From: Conservatibacter flavescens
Lineage (GTDB): Bacteria; Pseudomonadota; Gammaproteobacteria; Enterobacterales; Pasteurellaceae
Length of the DNA: 59,349 nucleotides
Direction of reading: 5' to 3'
Assembly: GCF_002795425.1 (NCBI RefSeq)
Contig: NZ_PHHA01000013.1
Location: 1-59,349, forward strand
Part shown: one piece after another, positions 1 through 10,233 of the stretch
Numbering within the stretch: the stretch's first letter is position 1
Layout of the letters: every line of letters starts with the position of its first letter
The notes under the pieces: generated by a model
Told to the model about the DNA's origin: nothing
Databases searched by the model: none
The model's input: only the letters and a program-made list of their open reading frames with translations
Translations under genes and position numbers: made by a program

Positions 1-591
1 ACAGAGAACTAAGGTGTTTTGGGCCGATTCAACCGGTTGTTCAGTAAAAAAGAACCAACCTTCTTCCGCCGCTAAACGACAAAAGAACTCGTAATCACTT
101 TCCCGATATTGCACGCAAAACTCTCGCACCGGACGCGTTTCTTCTATGGCAAATTCATAGTCGCTGATATGATGTGCTTGCAGTAAGCTGTCTAAGATGG
201 CACTCACGGACATTTGTTGGAAGATTCGGCTGTTGCGGGTGAGGGTTAAGCGCCATAACGCCGGACGTAGGCTAAAACGGTAGAAGGTGCGATGAAACCC
301 GGTATTTCCCATTTCTACTGCGGCTACGATTGCAGTGATTTTCCGTTGTAATACGCCGTCTTGCCATAAGCAGAATGTGGCTTGGTTATCTAATATTTCA
401 CCAAAATCCACCGCACTTTCTAAACTGGCTGCGTGAATATCCAGCTCAAATAGGCGGTTATAGCCCTCCGTTAACTGGAAATCGGTGACTTGAAACGTCG
501 TTGCCGGCAGGTTGCCTACTACGAGAGTGAAATGCTGCCCGGTGGGGTGTTTAAGTAATGTGGATAATGGGGAAAAATCTGCTGTTGCCAT
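1..591 (-). CDS. vgrG: T6SS spike protein VgrG (TssI), N-terminal part, cut by window edge
   Basis: The minus strand is open for 197 codons from an ATG at 591-589 to the first base of the window, so this is the 5' part of a longer gene. The translation begins MATADFSPLSTLLKHPTGQH and contains the hallmarks of the VgrG/Gp27-like N-terminal domain: an LTRNSRIFQQMSVSAIL segment, a VREFCVQYRESDYEFF motif and RLAAEEGWFFF. VgrG trimers cap the Hcp tube and carry effectors across the target envelope. The gene is divergent from tssA across a 201-base gap, as expected for a T6SS cluster or vgrG island. An uptake-signal core (ACCGCACTT, 410-418) lies within the coding region. The effector-carrying C-terminus lies outside the window, so the cargo cannot be judged. 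Confidence 0.93.
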   Translation of the reverse strand, partial: MATADFSPLSTLLKHPTGQHFTLVVGNLPATTFQVTDFQLTEGYNRLFELDIHAASLESAVDFGEILDNQATFCLWQDGVLQRKITAIVAAVEMGNTGFHRTFYRFSLRPALWRLTLTRNSRIFQQMSVSAILDSLLQAHHISDYEFAIEETRPVREFCVQYRESDYEFFCRLAAEEGWFFFTEQPVESAQNTLVLC

Positions 592-792
592 AGTGTGAAA
601 TCCATCCAGGGAAAATGAATTATTATTTTAGCAAGTGTGTTTTTTTAGGCAATGTTTAAATAATAAATCCGCTTGATAATAATTTAATTATTGATCATAA
701 TGATGACTTAATCATTCAATTATCTACGCAAGTATAGCAATAGTCTCTAAGCTAACATTTATACATTAACTCAAACATTGGCAGAGTAATAG
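592..792. promoter_or_regulatory. Divergent vgrG/tssA promoter region
   Basis: This 201-base AT-rich gap separates two divergent T6SS genes and must contain both promoters. Around 673-700 there is an imperfect AT-rich dyad (TTGATAATAATT followed by AATTATTGATCA) that could bind a regulator or a nucleoid protein. No convincing -35/-10 pair or named operator was identified. Confidence 0.35.
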
Positions 793-2181
793 ATGGATTA
801 TTTAACACAGCATCCTTGGCGGAAATATATCAAAGCTTCGATTGATTCGGATTTAAATGCTGACATTTCAGAGAATAATAGCAAGTGGGAATATCTTGAC
901 GGTGAAATGGTTAAAGTCGGCTCCTTAGAACACGAGCAGTTGAATATTCCGGAACTCCAGAAAGCTGCATTAGAGCTATTATCTTTAGAAAGCAAAGACT
1001 TACGTATTCTTGCCCATTTATTAAGAACATTGCAACATTCCGGGAAAGTTCTTGAATTATTACTTGGTTTTCAGTTGTTATGGGATTATGTTGAGCTGTA
1101 TTGGAATAAAGCAGCCCCAGCATCAGATATGAAGAAATATCGTATCGGCATGCAAATTCTTAAACGTTTTTCTAATCATTCAAGAACATTTTCACAAATA
1201 GCTTCACGCTTAGAGAAAGAGACAGCCAATACTCTTCTGACCAATTTATCAATCTATTGGAAAGGTAGTAAATTAGAATCTGAAATCATTGAACTACACC
1301 GCCTTTATACTTTACCTGTAGAAAATGTAGTAGATATTCCATCTAAAAATTCCTCTAATACTGAAAATGTTGCCGCTGATCTTGCAAGTCACCAAAAAGT
1401 AGAAACTCTCATTAATATTCCGGTAGCTGAACCTATTGATGTTGATTCTAGTAATGAACGAGCCTGGAAAAATACTTTATTTAAAGTAGTAGAACATCTC
1501 TTAGAAAAAGATATAGGATCTCCAATTGGTTATCAGTTACGTCGTTATGCTATGTGGAATGCGATTACTGCAGTCCCTATGGCTGAGGAAGGTAAAACGC
1601 CATTAGCACCACCTGCAGCCGATCGCATCGCGGAATATGAAAGTGCTGTAGAAAATCCGACTATAGATCTTTGGAGGGAAGTTGAATATAGCATTACGCT
1701 CGCTCCATATTGGTTTGACGGCCATTATTTATCTGCATTAATTGCCAAAAGATTAGGATATCATCAGGCGGCAGAAACTATTCGCTCTAACTTAAATGAT
1801 TTCCTGCTTCGCTTGCCGCCATTAAAAATATTGTGCTTTAGCGATGGTAGCCCTTTTTGCTCCGAAAGAGTGTTAAAATGGCTTAATTTTGATGCTAATG
1901 CCTCAAATTTGCACAATCATCGTGATCATTATGCAGAAGAATTTAATGAATTATCTTTTGAAGCGGCAATCGCCAAAATGAATGAGGCTGATCATACGGA
2001 TTTAAGAAATCATTTTTATGATCAAATAGCGTTAGCGAAGTTGTTTGAGAAGCAAGGTTTAATAAATCTTGCAAAGCAGCATTATTTTTCAGTCTATAAA
2101 GCAATAGAGCAGATACCCATCAAAGAATGGGAACATTCTCTTTATACATTATTAAAAAACAAATTAGAAATTAATAAATAA
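793..2181 (+). CDS. tssA: T6SS sheath-assembly protein TssA, VasJ type
   Basis: TssA-family proteins prime and cap assembly of the T6SS tail sheath on the cytoplasmic side of the baseplate. This 462-residue protein has an ImpA-like N-terminal region (about residues 1-120, beginning MDYLTQHPWRKYI), a variable middle (about 165-215), and a C-terminal VasJ-type domain recognisable by a WREVEYSITLAPYWFDGHYLSA stretch around 300 and the following LPPLK / FSDGSPF region. No signal peptide or membrane segment is visible. It is followed after 19 bases by tssM, so the two are probably co-transcribed. The ATG at 793 has only a weak Shine-Dalgarno (GCAGAG); no better start is near. Confidence 0.85.
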   Translation: MDYLTQHPWRKYIKASIDSDLNADISENNSKWEYLDGEMVKVGSLEHEQLNIPELQKAALELLSLESKDLRILAHLLRTLQHSGKVLELLLGFQLLWDYVELYWNKAAPASDMKKYRIGMQILKRFSNHSRTFSQIASRLEKETANTLLTNLSIYWKGSKLESEIIELHRLYTLPVENVVDIPSKNSSNTENVAADLASHQKVETLINIPVAEPIDVDSSNERAWKNTLFKVVEHLLEKDIGSPIGYQLRRYAMWNAITAVPMAEEGKTPLAPPAADRIAEYESAVENPTIDLWREVEYSITLAPYWFDGHYLSALIAKRLGYHQAAETIRSNLNDFLLRLPPLKILCFSDGSPFCSERVLKWLNFDANASNLHNHRDHYAEEFNELSFEAAIAKMNEADHTDLRNHFYDQIALAKLFEKQGLINLAKQHYFSVYKAIEQIPIKEWEHSLYTLLKNKLEINK

Positions 2182-2200
2182 ATTCAAGGGTCTACATAGA

Positions 2201-5200
2201 ATGAAATTACCTCTCGTATTTACTACATTTAAACCAATTTTATCTAAAATTAAAAATTCTGGAATTTCCGCTTTAATTTTACTGTGGTTTATTTTATTAA
2301 TTTTTGTTTGGTGGAAAGGTGAAACTTTCGAATTATTCGGTTATCAACCTTTTCATAGTTTGACTAGCCGCTGGTTGACAACTACAGTACTAATCATTAT
2401 TGCGATTAGCTTTATTGGCTGGAAAATGATCCACCGTTTAAAAACATTAGAAGCCCGTCAACAAGAAGATAAGAAAAAGCAGCATAACCCGATTCAAGAA
2501 GAAATTGATGCACAACGTCGCTACCTTGATCATTGGGTAAACCGTTTTAAGCGATATGTTGATCACCCTAAATATGAATATAACTTGCCTTGGTATATTA
2601 TGTTAGGCACTACAGACAGTGGTAAACATACCTTATTAAAAGAGGGAGGAAATTTTAGTGAATTATATACGTCAGAAAATCTTGAGCATCACATTAATTT
2701 TACAGTTTTGAATAATGAAAATGCCGTAATTATCTGTCCTGAAAATCAATTACTTGAACAAATTGATAATATTGAGAACAAGCCTCGATTATACGTAAAA
2801 TTATGGGCTAACTTATTATTATGGGTTAGAGAACAACGCAATAGACAACCTTTAAATGGTGTCATTATTACCATTGATATTCATCAATTATTAATCGCAA
2901 ACAAACAACAGAGAGAAGAATATATTGCGCTATTGCACAATCGCTTGCAAGATATATTGGAAATCTCACAGGCTGAATTGCCAGTTTATATTGTGATGAC
3001 AAAACTTGATACCTTATATGGTTTCGAAGCTGTTTATAGCGCATTAACTAAAGAACAACGTGAAGAAATTCTAGGCGTGACCTTTACTAAAAAAGGAGAA
3101 AATTGGAAAAGCGAGTTATCTACATTTTGGCAAGACTGGCTCAAACAGATGAATAACTTGATGCCAGATTTACTTTTTCAAACCGCAGAAAACAAACGTA
3201 GCCAAATATTTAGCTATATTCGGCAAATTGCAACCACAAGTGATATTTTAGAGCCTTTTTTTGAAAATTTAATTTCTAATGGCGGTAAATCCTTCCACTT
3301 CTTAAAAGGTGTTTATCTGACTTCTGCTACACAGGTAGGAAAAATGGATGATGTCTTTGTTCAATCAGCCTCAGAAAAATATCATCTAGGAGTTCAAACC
3401 TATCCAATTTGGTCAGTGAAAAATGTTCAAACATATTTTTGTTATAACTTATTTAAAAATGAGCTGTTTGCATTTCCCAATTTAGCAAAAGAAAGCCGTT
3501 TATGGAGAAAACATTACCAACATAAAATGAAAGTTTTCTCTATTTTTGGCGGCATTGCTGCGTTGTCATTATTGGGTATTTGGCATTATTTTTATCACTC
3601 AAATTATCAGGCCGGTATTAATGTGCTAGAACAAGTAAAAACGTTTAAAGACATAAAAATATCAGATGAAATTGATCAATATGGCGATAAACAACTCCCC
3701 TTATTAAATCCGATTCGTGAGGCAACATTATCTTATGGTAATTATCATGATGTTTCTTATTTACTTAAAGATATGGGATTATATCAGGGAAATAATATAG
3801 GCCCTTACGTAGAAAACACATATTTACGATTGCTACAATTACGTTTTATTCCATCAATAATGAATGGGCTATTGAAAAAATTAAATGAAGCGCCGGAAGA
3901 AAGTGAAGAAAAATTGGAAATTTTGCGTGTAATGCGCATGCTTGATGATAAAACAGGCCGTGATAATGCTTTTGTCAGCGATTTTATGAAAAAATATTGG
4001 AGTGATGTTTTTAAAGGTCAAAAGCAACTTCAAAGTAATTTAATGAGCCACTTAGATTATGCATTATTGCATACAAATTGGTATGCAGGGCGGTTAGCCG
4101 GCGATGAACAACTTATCGAAGCATATCAACCATATGATCTTTCTGTTAAAGAAGCTCAAAAAGAATTAAGCCATTTATCTATTTATAATCGTGTTTATCA
4201 AAATTTAAAAATTAAAGCAAATTCAGTGTTGAGTGCGCCATTAAATTATAAAGATGAGATTGGTTCCGGTTTCGAATCTGTATTTATTGCAAATAATGAT
4301 GAATTATTAAGAATCCCTCGTTTCTTTACGGAGAGCGGATTACTTAATTATTTTATTAAGCAAGATTCTCGTCTTATTGATTTAACCGTTATGGATAGCT
4401 GGGTATTAAACTTAAAAGAAAATTTGGAATATAGTGACACAGATCGTGCCAAAATTAGTGAACGTATCTCTGAACAATATGTAAACGATTATATTTCAAC
4501 TTGGCGTTCCGCTATTAATAATTTAGATATTCGTGAATTTGAAACTTTAACGGAATCTATTAATGCGCTTGAAAAAATCACAGGCGGAGAACAAACCTTT
4601 AAGAGAGCATTGGTAGTATTAAGTGATAATACGAGAACACCGGCTTTACCAAACAAAGAAGGAAAGGAGCTGCAAGATGCGATTTCTTCTCTTGATTATC
4701 GTTTAATGATTCAAATTGATCATAGTTTTTCCGATGAGAAATCTGTTTTGAAAGATGCGGACGATAAGGGAAGCATGTTGCAAAATATTTATCAAAAATT
4801 ATCCTCTCTCCATCGTTATTTACTTTCTATTGAAAATGCACCTAATCAAGGTAAAGCTGCATTAAAAGCAGTGCAATTAAGAATTGATCAGCATTCCACA
4901 GATCCTATTTTGGAGTTACAACAATTAGCTAAAACAATGCCACAGCCAATATCAAGATGGTTGGATCAACTTGCGGAATATACGTGGCATTCGGTATTAA
5001 AATCAGCTATCGTATCTTTGGAAGTTGAGTGGAACGACAAAGTTGTTAAACAATATAAGAGTTATTTACAAGACCGATACCCTTTCGTTAAAAATGCAAC
5101 TCAAGAAGTGCCGTTAAGCGAATTTTCTCGTTTCTTTGCACCAAATGGTATATTAGATAGTTTTTATCAAACAAATTTAAAACCATTTATTGAAAGCGAC

Positions 5201-5707
5201 TTAAACCAAATCTCTGATAATAATACTCCGTTAATTAGAGAGGATATTTTATTTCAATTGGAACTGGCCACTAAAATTCGAGAAACATTTTTCAGTTCCG
5301 GTAACGGTATTGGTGTTCAATTTGCAATTGAACCTTTAAGTATGTCCTCTAATAAAAGACGTGGAATATTAAATCTAGATGGGCAAATTATTGATTACTC
5401 TCATGGCGTTAAAAAGCAAACCAATATTGTATGGCCAAACTCAATGAATGCAAGTGTGGAAAGTAAACTTACCTTAGTTTCAACAGATAAAGACTCATCG
5501 CCACGGAGTTTAAGTTTTAGTGGTCCTTGGGCACAAATTAAGTTGTTAAGAGCAGGTAAAGTCAGTAATGCTAAAAATGGGTCATTTGATGTTCGCTATG
5601 ATTTGAATGGTGGTTATGCAACTTACCGCATTTATATTGATGAGTCCGATAATCCATTTTCATGGGATATATTTAGTCAATTTAAACTACCTGATACATT
5701 ATATTAA
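2201..5707 (+). CDS. tssM: T6SS inner-membrane complex protein TssM (IcmF)
   Basis: TssM spans inner membrane and periplasm and, with TssL and TssJ, forms the channel that anchors the T6SS tail. At 1168 residues it has the usual family length. Visible parts in order: two N-terminal membrane helices (about 21-37 and 60-77), a cytoplasmic GTPase-like domain (about 130-400) with a P-loop GTTDSGKH at 136-143, a TKLD motif at 267-270 and the conserved FHFLKGVYLTSATQ near 366, a third helix (444-463), then a long periplasmic region. The P-loop ends GKH instead of GKS/GKT, so nucleotide binding may be weakened; many TssM proteins lack a working Walker A. It sits between tssA and a VasL-like gene. 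Confidence 0.94.
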   Translation: MKLPLVFTTFKPILSKIKNSGISALILLWFILLIFVWWKGETFELFGYQPFHSLTSRWLTTTVLIIIAISFIGWKMIHRLKTLEARQQEDKKKQHNPIQEEIDAQRRYLDHWVNRFKRYVDHPKYEYNLPWYIMLGTTDSGKHTLLKEGGNFSELYTSENLEHHINFTVLNNENAVIICPENQLLEQIDNIENKPRLYVKLWANLLLWVREQRNRQPLNGVIITIDIHQLLIANKQQREEYIALLHNRLQDILEISQAELPVYIVMTKLDTLYGFEAVYSALTKEQREEILGVTFTKKGENWKSELSTFWQDWLKQMNNLMPDLLFQTAENKRSQIFSYIRQIATTSDILEPFFENLISNGGKSFHFLKGVYLTSATQVGKMDDVFVQSASEKYHLGVQTYPIWSVKNVQTYFCYNLFKNELFAFPNLAKESRLWRKHYQHKMKVFSIFGGIAALSLLGIWHYFYHSNYQAGINVLEQVKTFKDIKISDEIDQYGDKQLPLLNPIREATLSYGNYHDVSYLLKDMGLYQGNNIGPYVENTYLRLLQLRFIPSIMNGLLKKLNEAPEESEEKLEILRVMRMLDDKTGRDNAFVSDFMKKYWSDVFKGQKQLQSNLMSHLDYALLHTNWYAGRLAGDEQLIEAYQPYDLSVKEAQKELSHLSIYNRVYQNLKIKANSVLSAPLNYKDEIGSGFESVFIANNDELLRIPRFFTESGLLNYFIKQDSRLIDLTVMDSWVLNLKENLEYSDTDRAKISERISEQYVNDYISTWRSAINNLDIREFETLTESINALEKITGGEQTFKRALVVLSDNTRTPALPNKEGKELQDAISSLDYRLMIQIDHSFSDEKSVLKDADDKGSMLQNIYQKLSSLHRYLLSIENAPNQGKAALKAVQLRIDQHSTDPILELQQLAKTMPQPISRWLDQLAEYTWHSVLKSAIVSLEVEWNDKVVKQYKSYLQDRYPFVKNATQEVPLSEFSRFFAPNGILDSFYQTNLKPFIESDLNQISDNNTPLIREDILFQLELATKIRETFFSSGNGIGVQFAIEPLSMSSNKRRGILNLDGQIIDYSHGVKKQTNIVWPNSMNASVESKLTLVSTDKDSSPRSLSFSGPWAQIKLLRAGKVSNAKNGSFDVRYDLNGGYATYRIYIDESDNPFSWDIFSQFKLPDTLY

Positions 5708-5849
5708 GAATAGTATGTTGTTGTAGATAAAATTAAATAGCTTAACTTATTTGGCGTAACTGCTATGTAAATAGATTTATCATTAGGGCATAAAAGTGAT
5801 ATATCTTCAGGAAAGTCGCTCTAGAATGACTTAAGATAAGGAAATAGTA

Positions 5850-7073
5850 ATGCTTGTATCTTTAGGAAAAGAACCGTCTAATTTAGATTCGTTTTTAATT
5901 ATCAAAGAACAAATAAATAATCTAAATCGACCGGATAGATCCGTTGATTGGAAACAAGTAAAAGAGCTATCCGAACAAATTTCTGAAAAAAATGGTATAG
6001 ATCTACAAACATTCTCTTATTCCACTGTTGCAGATCTTAAATTAACAAATAATATTAACAACCTTATAGATTCAATCGAGAAAATCTCAATAGTACTAGT
6101 TGCTTTTTGGACAGATATATGGCCACAGAAAATATCCGCTCGTATTAATATATTAAATTGGCTCAATCGACAAATAAGTGACGATATTAAGATGATTGAC
6201 GTTAAACTTGTCGATATTAAGGACTTATATCGACTTGCAAACTCAATTAATATTATTTTGAAAATGATCATATCTCATACTGAGGTGCATTGTAATCTAG
6301 CAAACTTGCGGGAAATAGTACAAGAAAAAATTATCCTTTCTCTTAAATATAGCAGAAGCAATAATGATTTACTGGTAGATAATAGTGAGCAAAAACCAAC
6401 TGAAATAATTAAAGTTGAACGAGTTAATGTATCAAATATTAAAAAAACTGAACCTGACAGACCAGAAATTGAATTACCTGCTTTTAATACTTCAGGCAAG
6501 AGCACATCTAATGGTGCGATGGTTGATAGTATTAGTCATGTAAGTAGTAATAATTCCAAGATATTCAGTTATAAAAAGATTATTTCTTTTATATTAGGTG
6601 CTTTTATTGGAAGTATATCTTGTTTTTTTATTATGCATAATTTAAAAAATCAAGTACAACACGCTCTGAACAATGCTCTTATATCACCTTTATATTCTTT
6701 ATCTTATATTGATCAGTTAGACGTTACAGAGATTCAGTCAAATGTAATGCTATCTATTAAAGATAAATTACATCACACCAAAAACATAGATAAATTAAAG
6801 AATGCACAAGACTCCCTGAATGCATTAAGATTAAAAATACATAATTTGCAACAAGAATTGATTCAAGCTGAAAAAGATAAGAAAGGCATTACAATATCTC
6901 ATCTTAAAACTGCTTTCTATGAGATCGAAAGAGAATTAAACCAAGTGAATCCCATTGAACAGGAATTATTAGGGTTGCTAGATGATCCGACTAATCTCTC
7001 ATTAAAAGTTGATTTGGAAAATAAACTTACTGAACTTTGGATAACATATTTTCAGATTATTAATAAAGAATGA
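5850..7073 (+). CDS. T6SS VasL/TagA-like protein (ImpA N-terminal domain, membrane anchored)
   Basis: This 407-residue protein starts with an ImpA_N-type domain (about 1-125; the WKQVKELSEQ and AFWTDIWPQK segments are typical) and is therefore a second TssA-like protein. Unlike the one at 793 it has a membrane helix at about 243-263 followed by a short C-terminal region rich in predicted helix (about 290-345, heptad-like). That order (ImpA_N, helix, short C-terminal domain) matches VasL and the TagA group, which in other species arrest and hold the extended sheath at the opposite membrane. The gene follows tssM by 142 bases with AAGG 10 bases before the ATG. It is clearly T6SS-associated; the precise VasL versus TagA assignment is inference. 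Confidence 0.72.
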   Translation: MLVSLGKEPSNLDSFLIIKEQINNLNRPDRSVDWKQVKELSEQISEKNGIDLQTFSYSTVADLKLTNNINNLIDSIEKISIVLVAFWTDIWPQKISARINILNWLNRQISDDIKMIDVKLVDIKDLYRLANSINIILKMIISHTEVHCNLANLREIVQEKIILSLKYSRSNNDLLVDNSEQKPTEIIKVERVNVSNIKKTEPDRPEIELPAFNTSGKSTSNGAMVDSISHVSSNNSKIFSYKKIISFILGAFIGSISCFFIMHNLKNQVQHALNNALISPLYSLSYIDQLDVTEIQSNVMLSIKDKLHHTKNIDKLKNAQDSLNALRLKIHNLQQELIQAEKDKKGITISHLKTAFYEIERELNQVNPIEQELLGLLDDPTNLSLKVDLENKLTELWITYFQIINKE

Positions 7074-7156
7074 TTAAGTGGATCATAACAGAGATTGTTG
7101 CTAATTATTATTTTTAGACGTTATTAGCGCTATTTTGTCGACTACATCAACTATCT

Positions 7157-7189
7157 AAAAAAATGCGGCCAAAACCGACCGCACTTTTC
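7157..7189 (-). terminator. valS rho-independent terminator built on an uptake signal
   Basis: On the minus strand, just after the valS stop, GTGCGG(T) and CCGCA form a stem around TCGGTTTTGG and are followed by seven T residues. The left arm contains the uptake-signal core AAGTGCGGT, a common arrangement in Pasteurellaceae terminators. Confidence 0.75.
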
Positions 7190-7193
7190 TCTT

Positions 7194-10058
7194 CTACAAC
7201 GCTTCAATCGCTCTAAATTGATTTCTCAATTTTTCTAAGCCGTCTTGGTAGCCTTGCATTTTTTCTCGCTCTTTGGCGATAACCGCCTCAGGAGCTTTTG
7301 CGACAAAGGCTTCGTTGCCGAGTTTGTTTTCAATGCGTTGGATTTCACCCTGCATTTTTTCAATCTCTTTGGTCAAACGTGCCAGTTCAGCTTCTTTGTT
7401 GATAAAGCCAGCCATTGGGACGAGCACCTCGACATTGCCAACTAATTTTGCCACAGAAAGCGGAGATTCTTCGCCTGATTTTAAGACTTGGATGTTGTCT
7501 AGCTTCGCCATCGCTTTTAACAAGCGGTCATTTTCCGTTAAGATATTGCTTTCGCTATCTGACAAGTTGCGTAAGCAGAGATCTAAGCCTTTACTTGGTG
7601 CGATATTGCTTTCTGCACGGATATTTCGTACCGCAACAATGATCTCTTTTAACCAGTTGATTGCATTTTCTGCTTTTAAATCAACCGCTTGTTCATCTGT
7701 TTTCGGGAACGGTTGGAGCATAATGGTTTCGCCCTCAACGCCTACAAAACCTTTCACTTTCTGCCAAATTTCTTCAGTGATAAATGGCATAATTGGGTGA
7801 GCAAGGCGGAGTAACTGTTCCAGTACCTGCACTAAGGTTCGGCTTGCACCACGTTTTTGGGCATCTGTCCCATTTGCGAAAACAGGTTTGGTCAATTCCA
7901 AATACCAGTCGCAGAATTGGTTCCAAGTAAACTCGTAAATCGCATTCGCGGCTAAGTCGAAGCGGTATTGTTTTAACGCATCACGGAACTCGTTCACGGT
8001 GCGGTTAAAGGCAGAGCTAATCCAGCGATCTGCTAAGGAGAATTCCACTTCGCCTTCGTTTAAATCGAGTTTGTCATTAGTTAGCACAAAGCGGCTTGCA
8101 TTCCATAACTTGTTACAGAAATTGCGGTAGCCCTCTAAGCGTTTCATATCCCAGTTAATATCACGACCGTTGCTTGCCAATGCTGCAAGGGTGAAACGTA
8201 GAGCATCTGTACCGTGTGCGGCGATACCCTTCTCGAACTCTTTACGGGTTGCTTTCGCAATTTTTTCCGCAAGCTGTGGCTGCATCATATTGCCTGTGCG
8301 TTTTTCCAGTAATGCCTCAAGGGAAATCCCATCAATCATATCGATTGGGTCAAGCACATTCCCTTTCGATTTTGACATTTTTTGCCCTTGCTCATCACGG
8401 ATCAAGCCTGTTACATACACAGTTTTAAACGGCACTTGCGGTTTGCCATTTTCATCTTTGATAAAGTGCATCGTAAACATAATCATACGAGCGACCCAGA
8501 AGAAAATAATATCAAACCCAGTGATCAACACATCGGTTGGGTGGAACATCTGTAAGTCTTTGGTGTTATTTGGCCAACCGAGTGTGGAGAATGTCCACAA
8601 GGCAGAGGAGAACCAAGTATCTAACACATCTTCATCTTGGCGTAATGCGATGGTGGCATTTAAGCCATTTTTTGACCGCACTTCTTCTTCCGAACGTCCA
8701 ACATAAACGTTGCCTTGTTCGTCATACCACGCAGGAATACGGTGTCCCCACCATAATTGGCGAGAGATACACCAGTCTTGAATATCACGCATCCAAGAGA
8801 AATAGAGGTTTTCGTACTGTTTCGGCACAAATTGGATTTCGCCGTCTTCCACCGCTTTAGTCGCTACTTCGGCAAGCGGTTTCACGCTTACATACCATTG
8901 GTCGGTCAGCATTGGCTCAATCGGTACACCGCCACGGTCGCCATAAGGCACTTTCAAATCGTGCGGTTTGATTTCTTCTAATAAACCTAATGCCTCAAAA
9001 TCAGCCACGATTTTTTTACGCGCCGCAAAACGCTCTAAACCTTGATAATCGGCAGGAATAGAAGCGGTGTAATTATCTAAAACTTTACCGTCTGAACCAA
9101 TAATTTCAGCCACATCACGAATATCGGCATTTAAGGTCATCACATTGACCATCGGCAGTGAATGACGTTTGCCCACTTCGTAGTCGTTAAAATCGTGAGC
9201 AGGGGTAATTTTCACCACACCTGTACCGAACTCACGATCGACATAATCATCGGCAATAATCGGAATTTCACGGTTTGCCAGCGGTAACATCACTGTTTTG
9301 CCAATCAGAGATTGATAGCGTTCATCTTCTGGGTGAACCGCCACCGCTGTATCACCTAACATCGTTTCTGGACGCGTGGTTGCGACCACTAAATAATCCA
9401 AGCCGTCAGCGGTTTTAGCTCCATTAGCAAGTGGATAGCGGAAATGCCACAGTGAGCCTTTGCTCTCTTTGTTTTCCACCTCAAGATCGGAAATCGCCGT
9501 GTGAAGTTTTGGATCCCAGTTTACTAAGCGTTTACCACGATAAATCAAGCCTTGCTCGTGCAGGCGAACAAACACCTCTTTTACCGCATCGGATAAGCCT
9601 TCATCCATCGTAAAACGCTCACGATCCCAGTCAATTGAGTTACCCAGACGACGCATTTGCTGGCTGATTGTACCGCCCGAATAGGCTTTCCAATCCCAGA
9701 TTTTTTCAATAAAGGCTTCACGTCCGTAATCGTGGCGAGTTTTGCCTTCTTCCGCCGCAATTTTACGTTCTACCACCATTTGGGTCGCAATCCCCGCATG
9801 ATCCGTTCCTGCCTGCCATAAGGTATTATTGCCTTCCATACGGTTAAAACGGATAAGCGTATCCATCAACGTTTGTTGGAATGCGTGCCCCATATGGAGC
9901 GATCCCGTTACATTCGGCGGTGGAATGGCGATACAGTAACTTGGTACATTTTCATTTTCAGACGGTTTAAAGTAACCGCACTCTTCCCAGTGTTTATACA
10001 GGGCTTGTTCTACTGCAGATGCCTCAAAGCGGTCTGCCATTTGGAGGTTTGTTGTCAT
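7194..10058 (-). CDS. valS: Valyl-tRNA synthetase
   Basis: ValS charges tRNA-Val with valine using ATP. The 954-residue length is close to E. coli ValS. It has the class I signature HMGH at 55-58, preceded by PPPNVTGSL, and KMSKS at 560-564. The editing (CP1) domain lies between them with [12 protein letters not shown] near 227-239. The C-terminal 70 residues form the charged coiled-coil ([16 protein letters not shown] region) that contacts the tRNA elbow. It is a standalone transcription unit with its own terminator. In E. coli holC lies immediately upstream of valS; here the two are in the same orientation but separated by about 2 kb of accessory genes. Confidence 0.98.
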   Translation of the reverse strand: MTTNLQMADRFEASAVEQALYKHWEECGYFKPSENENVPSYCIAIPPPNVTGSLHMGHAFQQTLMDTLIRFNRMEGNNTLWQAGTDHAGIATQMVVERKIAAEEGKTRHDYGREAFIEKIWDWKAYSGGTISQQMRRLGNSIDWDRERFTMDEGLSDAVKEVFVRLHEQGLIYRGKRLVNWDPKLHTAISDLEVENKESKGSLWHFRYPLANGAKTADGLDYLVVATTRPETMLGDTAVAVHPEDERYQSLIGKTVMLPLANREIPIIADDYVDREFGTGVVKITPAHDFNDYEVGKRHSLPMVNVMTLNADIRDVAEIIGSDGKVLDNYTASIPADYQGLERFAARKKIVADFEALGLLEEIKPHDLKVPYGDRGGVPIEPMLTDQWYVSVKPLAEVATKAVEDGEIQFVPKQYENLYFSWMRDIQDWCISRQLWWGHRIPAWYDEQGNVYVGRSEEEVRSKNGLNATIALRQDEDVLDTWFSSALWTFSTLGWPNNTKDLQMFHPTDVLITGFDIIFFWVARMIMFTMHFIKDENGKPQVPFKTVYVTGLIRDEQGQKMSKSKGNVLDPIDMIDGISLEALLEKRTGNMMQPQLAEKIAKATRKEFEKGIAAHGTDALRFTLAALASNGRDINWDMKRLEGYRNFCNKLWNASRFVLTNDKLDLNEGEVEFSLADRWISSAFNRTVNEFRDALKQYRFDLAANAIYEFTWNQFCDWYLELTKPVFANGTDAQKRGASRTLVQVLEQLLRLAHPIMPFITEEIWQKVKGFVGVEGETIMLQPFPKTDEQAVDLKAENAINWLKEIIVAVRNIRAESNIAPSKGLDLCLRNLSDSESNILTENDRLLKAMAKLDNIQVLKSGEESPLSVAKLVGNVEVLVPMAGFINKEAELARLTKEIEKMQGEIQRIENKLGNEAFVAKAPEAVIAKEREKMQGYQDGLEKLRNQFRAIEAL

Positions 10059-10096
10059 TGGTATTCTCTTTAAATTAAAGATAAATTGTTTTTAGA

Positions 10097-10233
10097 CCAC
10101 GCACGGCAAGCCGTACGTGGTTACGATCAGCCTTCGGCTGAGTGAGCTACGCTGTAGCTCTTTATACTTTCTAACTGCCAGCCCCAACGGGGCTGAATTA
10201 TGCTTAACCTAGTACGGCTCTGCCGTGCTAGGT
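10097..10233. repeat. Cluster of five adjacent hairpins between valS and the zeta-like gene
   Basis: Five inverted repeats follow each other within 137 bases: 10097-10120 (CCACGCACGGC, loop AA, GCCGTACGTGG), 10127-10141 (TCAGCC TTC GGCTGA), 10144-10160 (GAGCTAC GCT GTAGCTC), 10179-10195 (CAGCCCC AAC GGGGCTG) and 10207-10233 (ACCTAGTACGGC TCT GCCGTGCTAGGT). Hairpins 1 and 5 share ACGGC/GCCGT cores and each has one mismatch. The stems are far more GC-rich than the surroundings. None has a T run, so they are not ordinary terminators; a REP/BIME-like mobile repeat is the nearest known analogy. The fifth hairpin overlaps the 3' end of the neighbouring gene. Confidence 0.8.

Noticed and set aside
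673-700. Fur or IHF site between vgrG and tssA
   Set aside because: The AT-rich dyad is imperfect and matches neither consensus well enough to name.
7245-10073. Many open frames on the strand opposite valS, the longest about 178 codons
   Set aside because: They lie wholly inside a well-conserved synthetase gene, have no ribosome sites and no family resemblance; they reflect its codon pattern.
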